Positions 46,081 through 57,144 of a stretch of 64,000 bases of DNA are shown piece after piece (positions within the stretch are counted from its first letter, which is position 1; each line of letters starts with the position of its first letter). The stretch is from Galbula dea (lineage: Eukaryota > Chordata > Aves > Piciformes > Galbulidae). Location of the stretch: the NCBI GenBank assembly GCA_013399015.1, contig VWZX01002950.1, positions 5,985-69,984 of the forward strand, given 5' to 3'. The notes below the pieces were generated by a model. That model was not told the DNA's origin. It did not search any database and saw only the letters and a list, made by a program, of their open reading frames with translations. A program made the translations under genes and the position numbers.

Positions 46081-48898
46081 TGGGTCCCTGGGAGGGTGCC
46101 AAGGCCTAACCAGGCCTGCTGGGGTTGGCTTAGCCAGTGCCAACATCTCCTCCAGGACACTGAAGTTTAATATGGAAGGTCAGGATGTTGTGTGCCCTGG
46201 AAAGAGTCATTGCTGGGCAGCCTAGGAGGAGCCAAGTGATTCAGAGAGCAAGCAAAGGGCAGAACGGGGATGATGATTTCTCTGCGCTAGGGGACAGGTA
46301 AGCCTAGCCACAGGGACTTTGTCTGCAGGCTGATTCCCACTGCTGCAGGTCCCTGTCATTGAACTGCACTGCTGGAAACTCAGGAATGAATCAATAATCT
46401 CCTAGAGCATTGGTGTAATAAGCAGAATATTAGGATGAGGCTCTCCAGATGACCTTTCCCAAAGGAAGCAGCATTTACACTGGATAAACCTCCCTAAAAA
46501 TACATTCTCCTCACTCATGTATACATAGAAATACCAAGGGCAAGATGTGACTTTCTATAACGTGAAATGACTCATTTTCCCCCTGAAGTTTTGGTGAGTG
46601 TCAAAGCTAAGTACTTCTAGGAGTGAATCACTCCACATGGCCACTGGCTGAGTGGCTGAGCTGGAACTCATCCTGGGGAGGAGAGCTGACGTCAGGTCCA
46701 AGGGCCGTGGGACTTGGAATGCACTGGCTATTTGCAGGGCAGGGATGGCAGGCATTAGCACTCAGTTGTCACTGGTGAATCTCAAATTGCTTTGACAGGT
46801 GGCAGATTGTGAGACCTGAATGGCTGCAGCTTCCAGGGGAACACTTCATGGAAAATGGGATGAGGCCAAGGGAACAGCCCAGATTTCTTCTTTATGTGTA
46901 TGTGAGCACACCTGTATAGAGCTGTAAAACACACAGCATCTCTCTTGTGGATCAGCAAACTAACCTGAACCCTCACTTGCACTGGCTAGCTGCACCCCAA
47001 AGGAAGAGCTCAAGCTTTATGGAAGCACAGCCTCCAGAACAACCCCCAGAAAAGTTCCTGTGAGTTATCTACAAACTCTGTAAGCATGAGAGAACTCAAC
47101 AGCTCTGCATGGGAGAAACGTGGAGCCTCCTCCTGCTGGGCTCAAACCACTCCTGGGACAATTAGTGACCACAGTATGATGCTTAAAGCACTGGGTTTTT
47201 GTCAGTTACCCCGGTGAGGTTTGTCCCCTGTGTCATTCCCAGATGTCCACATCAGCACAAGCACTGACTGGCAGCCCAGGAGATGAGATGGCACAAGCCC
47301 TGGGGGAGGTGGCATCCCCTGTCTCCCTGCAGGCAGCCACTCTGGCCAGCAGACTAACTGTGACAGCACCAGGGGAAGAGTTTTCTTCTCTCTTCCCAGT
47401 GAGAGAGATGGAAATGGAGGGTGGCAGGACTGAGCATGGCTGCAGTGTGCACACAGCTTCAGAGTGCCTCCCCCAGGACACAGGCATTACCTGTACCTAA
47501 GGATCAGCTTCAGACTGGAGACATGACTGAGGAGGGAAGGGGAAGAGAAGGGAGCCAGGGCTTTACAGTTTTGCTCACAGCTTTCTACAGCCTCCCTTTA
47601 AACAGGGATTAGAGCAGCCTGGCTGCTGAGGAGGGAAAAGGGCCAGGATCTCTCAGCCAGCCTGACACAGGAGTAAAACAGGAATGCAAACCACCCAGGG
47701 TTTGTTTTCTTTCTGCCATGGAGTTATTCAGTTGCACCTCCCAGTCTCACGGGAGCTGATGGCCAAAGCCACAAAGAAATGCCAAATTCAGCCCAGAAAC
47801 CCTTCCAAATACCTGCATTTGCATTTTACCTCCTTGACAATAGTCTCAAAGAACCCACACAAACTCCTCAAGCAAGTGCAGTCCTCAACAGCTAGTAACT
47901 CCGGTGGTTTGTAAGGAAATTAAGGCTTCTGGGGGAGAATTTAAGCTGCTCTACTCTCACAGTAAGGCAGCTTATCTGGAGAGAAAGATACTGCACAGAA
48001 CCACAGCTGAGTTTGTTTCAAATCCCACTGCACCTCAGCTCTCCTCTGGGAGTTCAGACAGACCTGCTATGACATTTTCCCTCAGAGGACATCCAAAGGA
48101 CTGTGATGACCAATAACAGCAGAGCTCATCAACTAGAGATCCACACCCTTTGCACCTTCAACACAACATGCTTGTTGGCCAGACAGCCAGGTTTCCTCTC
48201 CTGTCACAGGCCAGAGTTGACACCTGAAGAGCAGATTCTCCCATGAAGAACTTTGCTAAGTGTATTCCATTGGCAGTGGCTAAGACTCTCCCTAGAGAAT
48301 AATTAAGTATGCAATAGAGGATCTAAAAGAGCCCAGGAAAAGAGCTTCAAAACACAGAAAATTGAAAGGAAATGATTCCAAACTGGAGTGCTCTGACTCT
48401 GGAAACTAAGTCCTAAATGCTTTGGAGAACCTGCATTTATTACTTGCAATAAATAACTTTTCTCCCAAGCAGGCCTTTGTGTGAGAGAGAGATTAGCAGT
48501 GCAAGTGGAGCACATTTCTGCTGTGCAGAAGTTACTTATTTTAGACTAATGGACGTCACAAATTGGCCCTGCATAGCAACACTCACTGCAAAAAGATCAC
48601 AGCTCCACTTCACACTGGAGTGCAATCTTGAAGCCCATTGAAAGAGAAGCCCTCTTCCCAGGGCAGAAGTAGCTCCTCATCTGCTAAAGCTGGACAACTG
48701 CTCCCCTTCCCTGCATAACAAAACCTGGCTTAGGTATCTGCTATGCACGGCAGCAGGCTCATTAATCACATTAGAGCAGGGGAGCATCCCAAGGTTAAAT
48801 CCTGCTGCTGCTGTGGAGCACTTCAGTGTTTTAGGGAGTCACCTCAATGGGACTGAGATCTGCAAAGCTTCCCAGTGCAGTGAAGGCTGGGAGCTTAC

Positions 48899-48925
48899 CT
48901 TTCAACTCAAGGCACTTCTCTTTCC
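48899..48925 (-). other. candidate 27-bp microexon, phase 1-1
   Basis: On the minus strand 27 bases encoding about KEKCLELK lie between acceptor gtgcttctcttacag and an AAAG|GTAAGC donor, both near consensus. Phase 1 to 1, compatible with the candidate exon at 41774-41862 (which needs one base before it). It is not compatible with the candidate at 53764-53821, which ends in phase 2. Microexons are real in vertebrate neural genes, but chance pairs of this size are common. Confidence 0.15.
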
Positions 48926-49054
48926 CTGTAAGAGAAGCACACTTCTGGAAAAACAAATGTAGATACCTAAAGTCTGACTCTTCACTGCATGAAGGCTGTT
49001 TCAGAGCTGGGGCACTGCAGTGAAAAATCAATGGAGAGGAGCTGCTGAAAAGCA

Positions 49055-49350
49055 AATCACAGAATCCTAGCATTGTCAGGGTTGGAAGGGACCTTCAAGA
49101 TCACCTAGTTCCAACCCCCTCCCTGCCAGGGACACCTCCCACTAGAGCAGGTTGCCCACAGCCCCAGCCAGCCTGGCCTTCAAAGCTTCCAGGGATGGAG
49201 CTTCCCCAGCCTCTCTGGGCAACCTGTTCCAGTGTCTCCCCACCCTAACAGTGAAGAACTTCCTCCTCATATCCACTCTAAATCTGCCCTCCTCTAGCCT
49301 GCACCCATTCCCCCATGTCAATTACCTGACCTCCCCAAGAGTCCCTGCCC
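49055..49350 (-). mobile_element. CR1 LINE 3' fragment (minus), 'tagagcaggttgccc' family
   Basis: aatcacagaatcctagcatt, gggttggaagggaccttcaa, ctagttccaaccccctccc, agagcaggttgcccacagc, ggcctccaggg-like sequence, ttccccagcctctctgggc and aacttcctcctcatatcc. An older CR1 family, distinct from the three others in the window. The 5' end fades near 49350. Confidence 0.85.
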
Positions 49351-49840
49351 AGGAGAATGAGGAGAACTGGCCCAGACTCTCCCACAGGCTGCTCAGAGCT
49401 GTTCCCTTAGGTTTCCTTCAAGTCCATTTTGCTAGCTGCTTTTTGGCAGGAGGATGTAGGGAAAAAAAGGCCATGAGATGGCAACCCTTCCTACCCTTGT
49501 TGGCTTGGCTTATGGCATTGCTGCTGTTCTGCCTTCACATCATAACTCTTGCTTTCCTTCCAAGAACAGAAAACAAGGAAAACAAGAGTTATCCTCACTA
49601 AGCAAGCTGCCCTTCCTGACAAGTTTTTTTATTCTGTGAGAAGCAACTATACCTGAATTTGTTCCAGTGTTTCTTCCAGCCTGGGAGGACAGCTGGAGCA
49701 TGGGCTGCAAGCCAGCAGAGCTCTCTAAAGGGGACCAGGGGAATGGTGCTGATTTATACCCAGAGAAAATCTGTCTCAGAAGGCTTGCTACCAGGGATGT
49801 TATCTCACTTCTGAAGTCTCCACTGTCAGGCACTGAGCTT
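49351..49840. other. single-copy spacer
   Basis: 490 bases between two CR1 copies. A T-run lies near 49625. Nothing else recognised. Confidence 0.5.
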
Positions 49841-50100
49841 CACAGAATCAGGAAGGTTGGGAGAGACCTCCAAGATTATCCAGTCCAACCATCAACTCAT
49901 GCCACTGAATCATGGCCCTAAGGACCACAGTTGGATGGTTTTGGAAGCCCTCCAGGGATGGTGACTCCACCACTGCCCTGGGCAGCCTGGGCCAATGCCT
50001 AACAACTCTTGCTGGGGAGAAATTGTTGCTATTCTCCAATCTAAAAGCTCCCCTGGTGCAGCTTGAGGCCATTGCCTCTTGTCCTCTGACTGGTACCTGG
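49841..50100 (-). mobile_element. CR1 LINE 3' fragment (minus), 'ccctaaggaccacagc' family
   Basis: cacagaatcaggaaggttgg, gattatccagtccaaccatc, a deletion in the ccaccatgccactaaacc block, ccctaaggaccacagttgg, ccaatgcctaacaactcttg and gcagcttgaggccattgcc. About 260 bases. Confidence 0.92.
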
Positions 50101-50814
50101 ACAGCTGAGCAAAATCCTGGGGAAGAGCCAAGAGCCATGCAAGCACAGGGCAGCACAAATCACCAGCTTGGATTTTCCTTTCTGATTTAGCCAAGAAACA
50201 TTATTCTTCCTAAGCACTCAGGGTCACACTGCTGCACTGCTCTTTGGCCCAGGACAAAGAGCTTTAAACCCAGATTTGCTGCCTCCAGACACAGGATCCC
50301 ACAGCAGAGGCTGTGCCCATGCTGGAGACAGCCCTGGGGAAGGGGGAGCAGGGATCCCTGTGCAGGATCAGATCAGGCTGGCTTTCTGACCACATCTCCT
50401 GGCTCTCTGACCACTGCTGCAGCTACATGGGACTGGCACAGCCACATCACCCTTCATTAGATTAGGACTGATCCCAAGGCCAAGCAGCTGTCACATTAGC
50501 CAGCCCATTCCCAGGGGCAGACTGGGGTAATTTTAGCAGCTCCACATAGCTTCAGGGATGCTTACAAGGTTAGACATGGGGGGGTTTCCAAGTGAGAGCC
50601 ACAGGCAGCCAGACCCACCCAGAGCTGCTTCCTTCTGGAGGTGACACAGCTAAGTGGACATCAGCAACTGGAGGACACAAACAACTCCAAAAGGTGTCTG
50701 CTAGTCATCTACTGAGGGTTCTGATTTGGTTTCCCTTTGGCTGGAGACAGCAGTGAAGCACCATGACTCCCAGTAAAAGGACAACAGCACAAAGGTGAAC
50801 TGCAGAGATTCAGC
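50101..50814. other. single-copy spacer
   Basis: No repeat or gene recognised. A G-run tract (tggggggg-like) lies near 50578-50585. Confidence 0.45.
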
Positions 50815-51465
50815 CAGGGACAAAGTCCTGATGGATATCAGGATGCCCATGAGCCAGCAATGTGCCCTTGTGGCCAAGAAGGGGTGCAGCCAGAAGAGTG
50901 TGGCCAGCAGGTTGAAGGAGGTTCTCCTCCACCTCTACTCTGCCCTAGTCAGGCCACATCTGGAGTCCTGGCTCCAGTTCTGGGCTCCTCTGGTCAAGAA
51001 GGACAGGGAACTTCTGGAGAGGGAACAGAAAAGGGCTACAGAAATGCTGAGGGGACTTGGACATCTCTCTGCTGGGGAAAGGCTGAGGGAGCTGGGGCTG
51101 GGTAGCCTGGAGAGGAGAAGACTCAGGGGGGAGCTTAGCAACGCTGATCAATACTGCAAGGGTGGGGGCAGGAGGATGGGGCCAGGCTTTGGTCAGTGGT
51201 GCCCAGGGACAGGACAAGAGGCAACAGGCACAGACTGGAACAGAGGAAGTTCCAGCTAAACCTCAGGAGGAACTTCTCTCCTTGGAGGGTGGTAGAGCCC
51301 TGGCCCAGGCTGCTCAGAGAGGTGCTGGAGTCTCCATCTCTGGAGACATTCCAAAGCCACCTGGATGGGATCCTGTGCAAGCTGCTGTAGGTGAGGCTGC
51401 TGTGGCAGGGGGGGTGGACTGGATGATCTCCAGAGCTCCCTCCCAGCCCCTTACAGTCTGGGATA
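50815..51465 (+). mobile_element. longest CR1 copy (plus), ORF2 C-terminus split by a frameshift
   Basis: About 650 bases of sense CR1, the longest copy here. The first frame, from about 50830, shows the region after the reverse transcriptase (YSALVRPHLESWLQFWAP, KKDRELLEREQKRATEML, LRELGLGSLERRRLRGEL). At about 51190 a one-base change moves the frame; from 51196 the other frame continues with RDRTRGNRHRLEQRKFQLNL and on to a stop near 51388. The 3' UTR ends at cagctccctcccagcccct-like sequence and a weak octamer (cagtctgggata). It is a dead copy: 5'-truncated, frameshifted and lacking the endonuclease and RT core. Same family as 18811 and 31753. Confidence 0.94.
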
Positions 51466-52651
51466 TGGTCAATGAGGAAGAAAGGAATCTCTGCCTAGAG
51501 GACTCTTCATCCACAGCTGGATGAATTTCTCCTCCTAACACCATGCACACACTGTCCCCTGGAACAGGGTGGGCTGGAGGTTTGCTGCAATGCCCCCAAA
51601 AGCACGAGGATCAGCACTAGCATGTGGGGACCTGAAGCCACATAAAGGAGGTGTGTGAGTCAGTGACACAGCAGGAATAAAACAAGGTGAAAAAACAGCT
51701 TTCTCAGTGGTGTGGTCAGAAGGAAACCCAGGTAAACACAACTTGCCCATTTCTAATTCAGACACTTCCTTCCTTCAGGCATGAGGAAGCAGGCAGAGTT
51801 TACCCACCTCCTTCCTTACCAGCTCCCACCAACCTGCACTGGTTTATATTTAGTTGGACAGCCAGCTCCAGCACTGACCTTTAAAGCACTACACAACCCT
51901 TTGCAACCCCTCTGTAAACAAAAGAGCCTTCTAACCTAAGGACAGGCAGCTGGAGACACCCAGGCTATGTCCAGAACAGTGCCTCAGACATACCCAGGTC
52001 AGTCCTCTGGCACCAAGGCCAGCCAGCATGAGATACTCCACTTCCAGACTACTGAACCCTCTTATCTGCCAAAACAAGGCAGCTTCATCTCAAATGCCCA
52101 CCAAGAACAGTTCCCAGGCCCCACTGGCTTCCAACCCATGCCTGGGAAAGATCTGAAGGACCACAGATGTGCTTTGGACATCCTAGCAGTTTAACTGTAG
52201 AGATGACTCAGTCTGAATGGCTGGGAACATGCCCTGGCACCACCTAATGAAGAAGCAGAGAAGTAGCTTGAGGTGCTGGAGCACTGCAACTCCAGCTAAA
52301 ACCAGGGGACAGCTTCAGGCAGCCTCTGGCAACCAGCCCTTCAGTGGTTTGAGCTGAGCACCAGCATCCCAGGCACCAAGAACAAAGCAGCTTTCTGCAG
52401 CCTCTTTGTTGTGCTTGACTCGCTGGAGTAACACAAGTGTCTCAGGATCAATGCCCCACAGCATGGCTTGGATGTCTCTCATCTCCTCCTAGAGCATGAT
52501 GTGGGAGTGAAGTATCCTTCCTCTCACCCCCTTTGCACCCTAGTTCTTACACAAAGGAAACCTCAGGGCAAAAGCTGAGCCAGACCCATGCCACAGCTTG
52601 TGGAAAACATAGATGGAGCTGCACTGATCCATAGGAAGTAGCAGGAACCAA

Positions 52652-52820
52652 CCTCCTAAAAGCCCTACACCTCCTCACATCCTCCTAAGAGCCTTACACA
52701 TCCTCACACCCTCCTAAGAGCCTTACTTCTCCTCACATCCTCCACAAAGCCTTACTTCTCCTTCCACCCTCCTAACAGCCTGACTTCTCACGTTCCCCTA
52801 AAAGCTCTACCTCTCCTCTG
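52652..52820 (+). repeat. minisatellite, about 6 copies of a 29-bp unit
   Basis: Copies start cctcctaaaagccctacacc, cctcctaagagccttacaca, cctcctaagagccttacttc and cctccacaaagccttacttc (each 29 bases), then shorter, more diverged copies (cctcctaacagcctgacttc, cccctaaaagctctacctct). Unit theme: cctcctaagagccttac plus a ctcctcacat-type tail. Older copies lie to the right. Confidence 0.85.
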
Positions 52821-53763
52821 CCTCTTGTCCCTGCTTTCTAGACAATCCCCCCCTGTGGCCAGGTCATGGAAGCAGCTCTGAGCTGTTAAATGACAGCATG
52901 CCCCTCACTAATTCCCCCCCTCCAGGTCAGCCTGCTGGCCTGGAGCTGCAGGCATGCCATGCATTTTTATCGTTGCTCAATAAACAGAGGTGATGAAATG
53001 TGATAAAGAATGCCAAGTGTTTAGCCCTGATAGGATGCCCAGACAGGTTGGAGTGCCTTTGGCAGACAAGGGAGAGGGGTTGCTCCTTGTCTCTGCCATC
53101 ACAATGACCCAGGCATCTCACCAGAATCCTATCTGCAAGATCTCAGGACTAAGCAGGATGTCCTGTTCATAAATCAAATCCCAACAGGCCTCTCCCTCCA
53201 CAGGCTTTTTCCCTTCCTGGACTGGACTTGCTGGAAACTGAACATTTAAGATTCTAATCCTGCAGACATTTCTACCTAGAGGCTCCATTACTGCAGTGAA
53301 TTCGAGGCACACACGTTGACAGGGCAGGCTCAAGCTCAGGAAGATACTTTGTAAAGCTCCTTTTCCAGCAAGTTACTTATCTCTAACCAAGCAACTGTAT
53401 TTTTCCACATGACCTCATGACTCTGGGGCAAGAAGAGGGCTGCACGGGCTCACCCAGTCCCCTTATCACCAGCTGTCTCATCAGCCTGGCCCTGCACCCC
53501 TTTGCCCCATGGAGTACCTCAGCTATTGCTCAAGTCTCTTGCACTTCCCTCCCTATTATTTAGGCAATAATAGCTGCTGGGGAGGGTATTTCCTGAGAGT
53601 CAGCTGGAGAAAATGAGGTCTCTGCCTTAAGGCCATAATTCAGCAAGGAATGTACTGCCAGGAGGTTTGAGTCCCACCCTACACTGGGGCCACCACTGTT
53701 AGAGCAAAGCCAGTGCCTTCTTCCTTTGAGCTTTGCAGCTGTAAGAAAATGCAGCAGGCCTAC

Positions 53764-53821
53764 CTTTGAGTCTCCTCAGTGAGGTCTCTTCTCAGCACTT
53801 CCAGAGTGACTGATGATTTTG
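53764..53821 (-). CDS. candidate 58-bp coding exon, unidentified, phase 1-2
   Basis: On the minus strand an acceptor (agcagccttctgtgtcag) precedes two bases and 18 open codons (KSSVTLEVLRRDLTEETQ), then two bases and a CAAAG|GTAGGC donor. The charged, helix-friendly peptide resembles coiled-coil exons. It can follow the candidate at 57073-57144 (ends phase 1). Its phase-2 end does not fit the microexon at 48899. A CR1 copy begins only about 33 bases upstream of the acceptor, so the branch region would be close to or partly inside CR1. Not recognised. Confidence 0.22.
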
Positions 53822-53854
53822 CTGACACAGAAGGCTGCTTCACTTCCAAAGGGA

Positions 53855-54021
53855 AGGCTGCCCAGGGCAGTGGTGGAGCCACCAGCCCTGCAGGGCTTCC
53901 AGAAACACCTAGCTGTGGTCCTTAGGGCCATGGTTTAGTGGCATGGGGGTGATAGTCTGCTGGTTGGACTTGATGATCTTAGAGGTCTCTTCTAACCCTC
54001 CTGATTCTGTGACTCTCTGTG
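53855..54021 (+). mobile_element. CR1 3' fragment (plus), 'ccttagggccatgg' family
   Basis: aggctgcccagggcagtggt, ggccaccagccctgcagggc-like sequence, cctagctgtggtccttaggg, ccatggtttagtggcatgg, ctggttggacttgatgatct, ttctaaccctcctgattctg and tgactctctgtg. About 167 bases. Confidence 0.9.
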
Positions 54022-54414
54022 AATCCATGGGATGTCAGGCTGCAAAAGGAGAGGTACAGAGCAGATAAGATATGCAATATACAACAGATAAGATATCCCA
54101 GCAGTGCATGCCTGCTGCCCTGTGTCACTGCTGCAGCAGCACAGGGCTGCACTCTGCATCTGAAAAAACCCTCTGCTTTCTAGAGGGACAAATTTCCTGA
54201 TGCAAGCCCACTCTTAGAGCCACTGCCCCAAGCCAGAGGCTGAGCACAGAACTATCCTGGAGAGCTGCACAGCAGCCAGAGCACACAGGGGAACCTGCTG
54301 CAGTTATTTTGTCAGCAGCCTTACTGTGGCTGATGGCTTCTTTGCTTCTCCTGGAACCTTTCCTTGCTGAAAGCTGCTACAGCAGCAGCACTTGCTCTTC
54401 TCTGCAGGTATGCA

Positions 54415-54561
54415 CATGCTTGTGCACATACAGAGGCATATTTGTCCCTCTACATACATGCTTATGCATATAGAGGCATATTTGTCCCCCTACATACATG
54501 CTTGTGCACATATAGAGGCATATTTGTCCCCCTACACACATGCTTATGCATATACACAGGT
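54415..54561 (+). repeat. minisatellite of ~42-bp units in alternating (dimeric) order
   Basis: Four units start catgcttgtgcacatacaga, catgcttatgcatatagagg, catgcttgtgcacatataga and catgcttatgcatatacaca, each with a gcatatttgtccc core and a ctacatacatg end (42, 40, 42 and a partial). Units 1 and 3 share tgtgcacat and units 2 and 4 share tatgcata, so the array is best read as two copies of an 82-base dimer. Confidence 0.85.
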
Positions 54562-55090
54562 ATACACTATATTTTCTTCTTTCCTAAGAGAGAAAAAACC
54601 CCAAACAACCCCACAGGGATTTGCAAAATCTTGGATGGAAACCTGGAGCAAAAATGCCAGGGATGGATAAGCTGTGGAGAGTTCTGCTACCTTCAGTCAT
54701 GGGCACTGTGAGGAAGAGCCAGATTTGTACCTCTGTGACTACAAAGACTGGAGCAGAGCTCTGGCAGCCTGCAGGACTCAACTGCCACAGGACAGCCATG
54801 GCTCCCCAGGCTGAGCAGGATTGATGTGCAGTATTTGGAGCCACAGGAGAGTCACTGAAATCACAGCTGCTGCTGCTGCAAATTAGCACACTTCAGCAGA
54901 CTTCTAACTTCACCAGAACGCTGCTGCCATCAGCTGAGGTTTTAGCTGCAAAGGTTCCTGTGGCCACAGTAACACCAGGACTAATAGGCTATGGTTTCAC
55001 AACACAAAGCCATCAGCAGTGACACTGGTTCAGCAATTATCACTGCCCTCCCTTCTTGTCCCCTGGGTCATCCTCTCACACTCCCCCCAG

Positions 55091-55214
55091 GATCGTTTTC
55101 TGTGGGGCCACCTCTTACACTGCCTTAGGGATGGATCCAGCAGAAAAAGTGGAGCAGCCTTCTGTGTCTCACTCTGGAAATGTGAGAGGAAAACCCACTG
55201 AAGAAAAGACAAAG
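55091..55214 (+). other. candidate 124-bp exon, unidentified, phase 2-0
   Basis: A very strong acceptor (atcctctcacactccccccag) precedes one base and 41 open codons (IVFCGATSYTALGMDPAEKV, then EQPSVSHSGNVRGKPTEEKT) ending at a CAAAG|GTAGGC donor. The second half is hydrophilic like a real linker. I cannot name the protein and no plus-strand partner of matching phase is clear (45733-45868 also ends in phase 0). The open frame extends past both sites. Confidence 0.18.
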
Positions 55215-57072
55215 GTAGGCCTGATGCATTTTTTGTACACCTGAAAACCCCAAACCAAGAAGCCCTTGGCAGCACAGCCTGGCTGAGTTCCCCAGCAATC
55301 TGGGTACTGGGCAACTCTACAGGATGCCTCCTCCTCAGTGCCCTTCCAGCCTACAGACACCTCTGTGTCAAGGGTTTCCTGAACCATCTGCAGTGTCTAT
55401 AAGTCTTCTGGTGATTCTGCATGGATTCTCCTTCCCAAATTTGTCTCACCTCCTTCCTGATCCACACAAGCTTCCTTAGCATCTACCATAGCCCTGTGAA
55501 GAAAAGAGCTGCTCCACCACCAGCTCATGGGTGTGATGGAGGAGGGCCCAGGCACAGGGTGTGTGCCTCCCAGCAAGACTCAACAAGGGCTTGCTGAGGC
55601 CACTGAGGCACAGCCCATGGATCAGGCACAATGGTTGGGGGTGTTATGGGTGGATGTTTCTCCTGCCAGAGCATGAGGTCATGGCCAAGGAACACCTGGT
55701 GAAGGCCGAGGCAGCAGCTCATGCTTCAGAGTACAGATCAGAGCAAAGAATGGGGCTCAGAAAGAAGTGTCCCATCTCCCTCCTTCTCCTAAGAAATGCA
55801 CCTATTCCCCAGCACCTTCCTTGAGAGCACCTTGGTGGGGTTCCCTGCTGGAGACAAGACTCTGGCTTACAGATTTTTGTGATTTTGCCCACTCCAGCTA
55901 GACAAACAGCCCTCTGATGCTCTTCTCCCTTCCAACAGCCTCACATTTTCAAGCCCCAGCCTGTCCTTTTCATGCTGTCTCCAGGCACAAGGATAACTGC
56001 TCTTCAGGAGCTACTTTGTCTCTTCAACAAATAGGACATTTACAGATTGTTTTCTCTCTCTAGTTATTTGCTGATGTCCTCAGCTAATGACCTTAGAAAT
56101 TGCTCTCTCTGATGGCACTAGTGTGAGACCAGCTCCAAACCAGCATGGAATTGCAATAAACTGTCCAGTTTGCACAGGTGCATTAGAGATGAAGAGATCA
56201 GCCAGAGAGCCATTAAGATCCATGGCAGAAAGCCCAAAGGACCAAAATCAACCCTTGGGAGTGTTTTTGAGAATGCCACCATCAGCAGAGAGTTGCCTTG
56301 CTTGGCAGTCCCAGGAGGGCACCACAAGGCTGGGGTTTAACCATACCCTTTGCAGCACTCCTCTGAGATGGCAGCTGCTGGAGTTCCTTATTCATCTCAA
56401 AATAGATAAAGCCACTGTTAAATTCTGCTGCAGCCAAGAGGAGAGGAACATCCCCACTGAGATGCTGGGATGTGCTACAGAAGCCTTCCAGTCCTTCCTA
56501 ACCTGCAGGAGGAAGGTATCTTAGAGGTGCCCCAATTCCAGTTGCACTCATTGGACAGGGACATATTTTCACCTGCTAAGGAGCCAGCTCTTGTGAACAA
56601 TCACACTGGCCATCAAGAGGTGGCTTTGAGAGCAGCAACTGTCTTCTCTCCAGCCACACAGGTTTCATTCTTACCCCACTACCTTCTCACACTGAAAGAC
56701 TTTGGCCTGGGAAACTGCTGCTGGCTGGTGTGGCCAAGGGCAAAGGTTAGGTCCTGAGCCTAGGTTAGTCCTGGCTGCCTGGAGAAGGTGTGGAAAGAAA
56801 TCCATCAGCATCCTAAATCTCCTACTGCTGTCCCTGATCTTCTCCTGGAAGCACAGACAAGTTTCCTTTAACTGCCTGGGAGCAAGCTCTAGAGCATCCC
56901 AGCCTGAAGAGCCCTGAGATATGCTCCAGGAACACCGGGACTGCAAGGGGAGGAATATTTGCTTAGCAGTGCTCACCCAGGAGGCTGAGAAGGAGCAGAG
57001 TAATTGCAGTGGTTTGGGAATGTCTTTCAGCACTTCTCATCTGAAAAATGAGCTCAGCAATGCTGAGGTTAC

Positions 57073-57144
57073 CTTTTGCTTCAATTCTCCATTGGCAAAC
57101 TTCCTTTTCCTTTTGTACTGTTGATTTTACTCCAGGTTGTAATT
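57073..57144 (-). CDS. candidate 72-bp coding exon, unidentified, phase 1-1
   Basis: On the minus strand a pyrimidine-rich acceptor region (tctgtctctctgtttcttgg, ending gtaag) precedes two bases and 23 open codons (LQPGVKSTVQKEKEVCQWRI, then EAK), one base and an AAAAG|GTAACC donor. The other two frames have stops, so the open frame is informative. Phase 1 at the end fits the candidate 53764-53821. Charged helix-type composition. I do not know the protein. The acceptor has a purine-rich stretch (ggtggggtaag) just before the AG, a weakness. Confidence 0.2.

Larger units (their letters stand above)
45656..49054. other. 3.4-kb single-copy non-coding stretch
   Basis: Contains candidate exons 45733-45868 (plus) and 48899-48925 (minus) and a small CpG cluster at 46054-46080. 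Otherwise nothing recognised. Confidence 0.5.
51466..53854. other. single-copy stretch with minisatellite
   Basis: Holds the 29-base tandem array at 52652-52820 and candidate exon 53764-53821. Otherwise nothing recognised. Confidence 0.5.
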
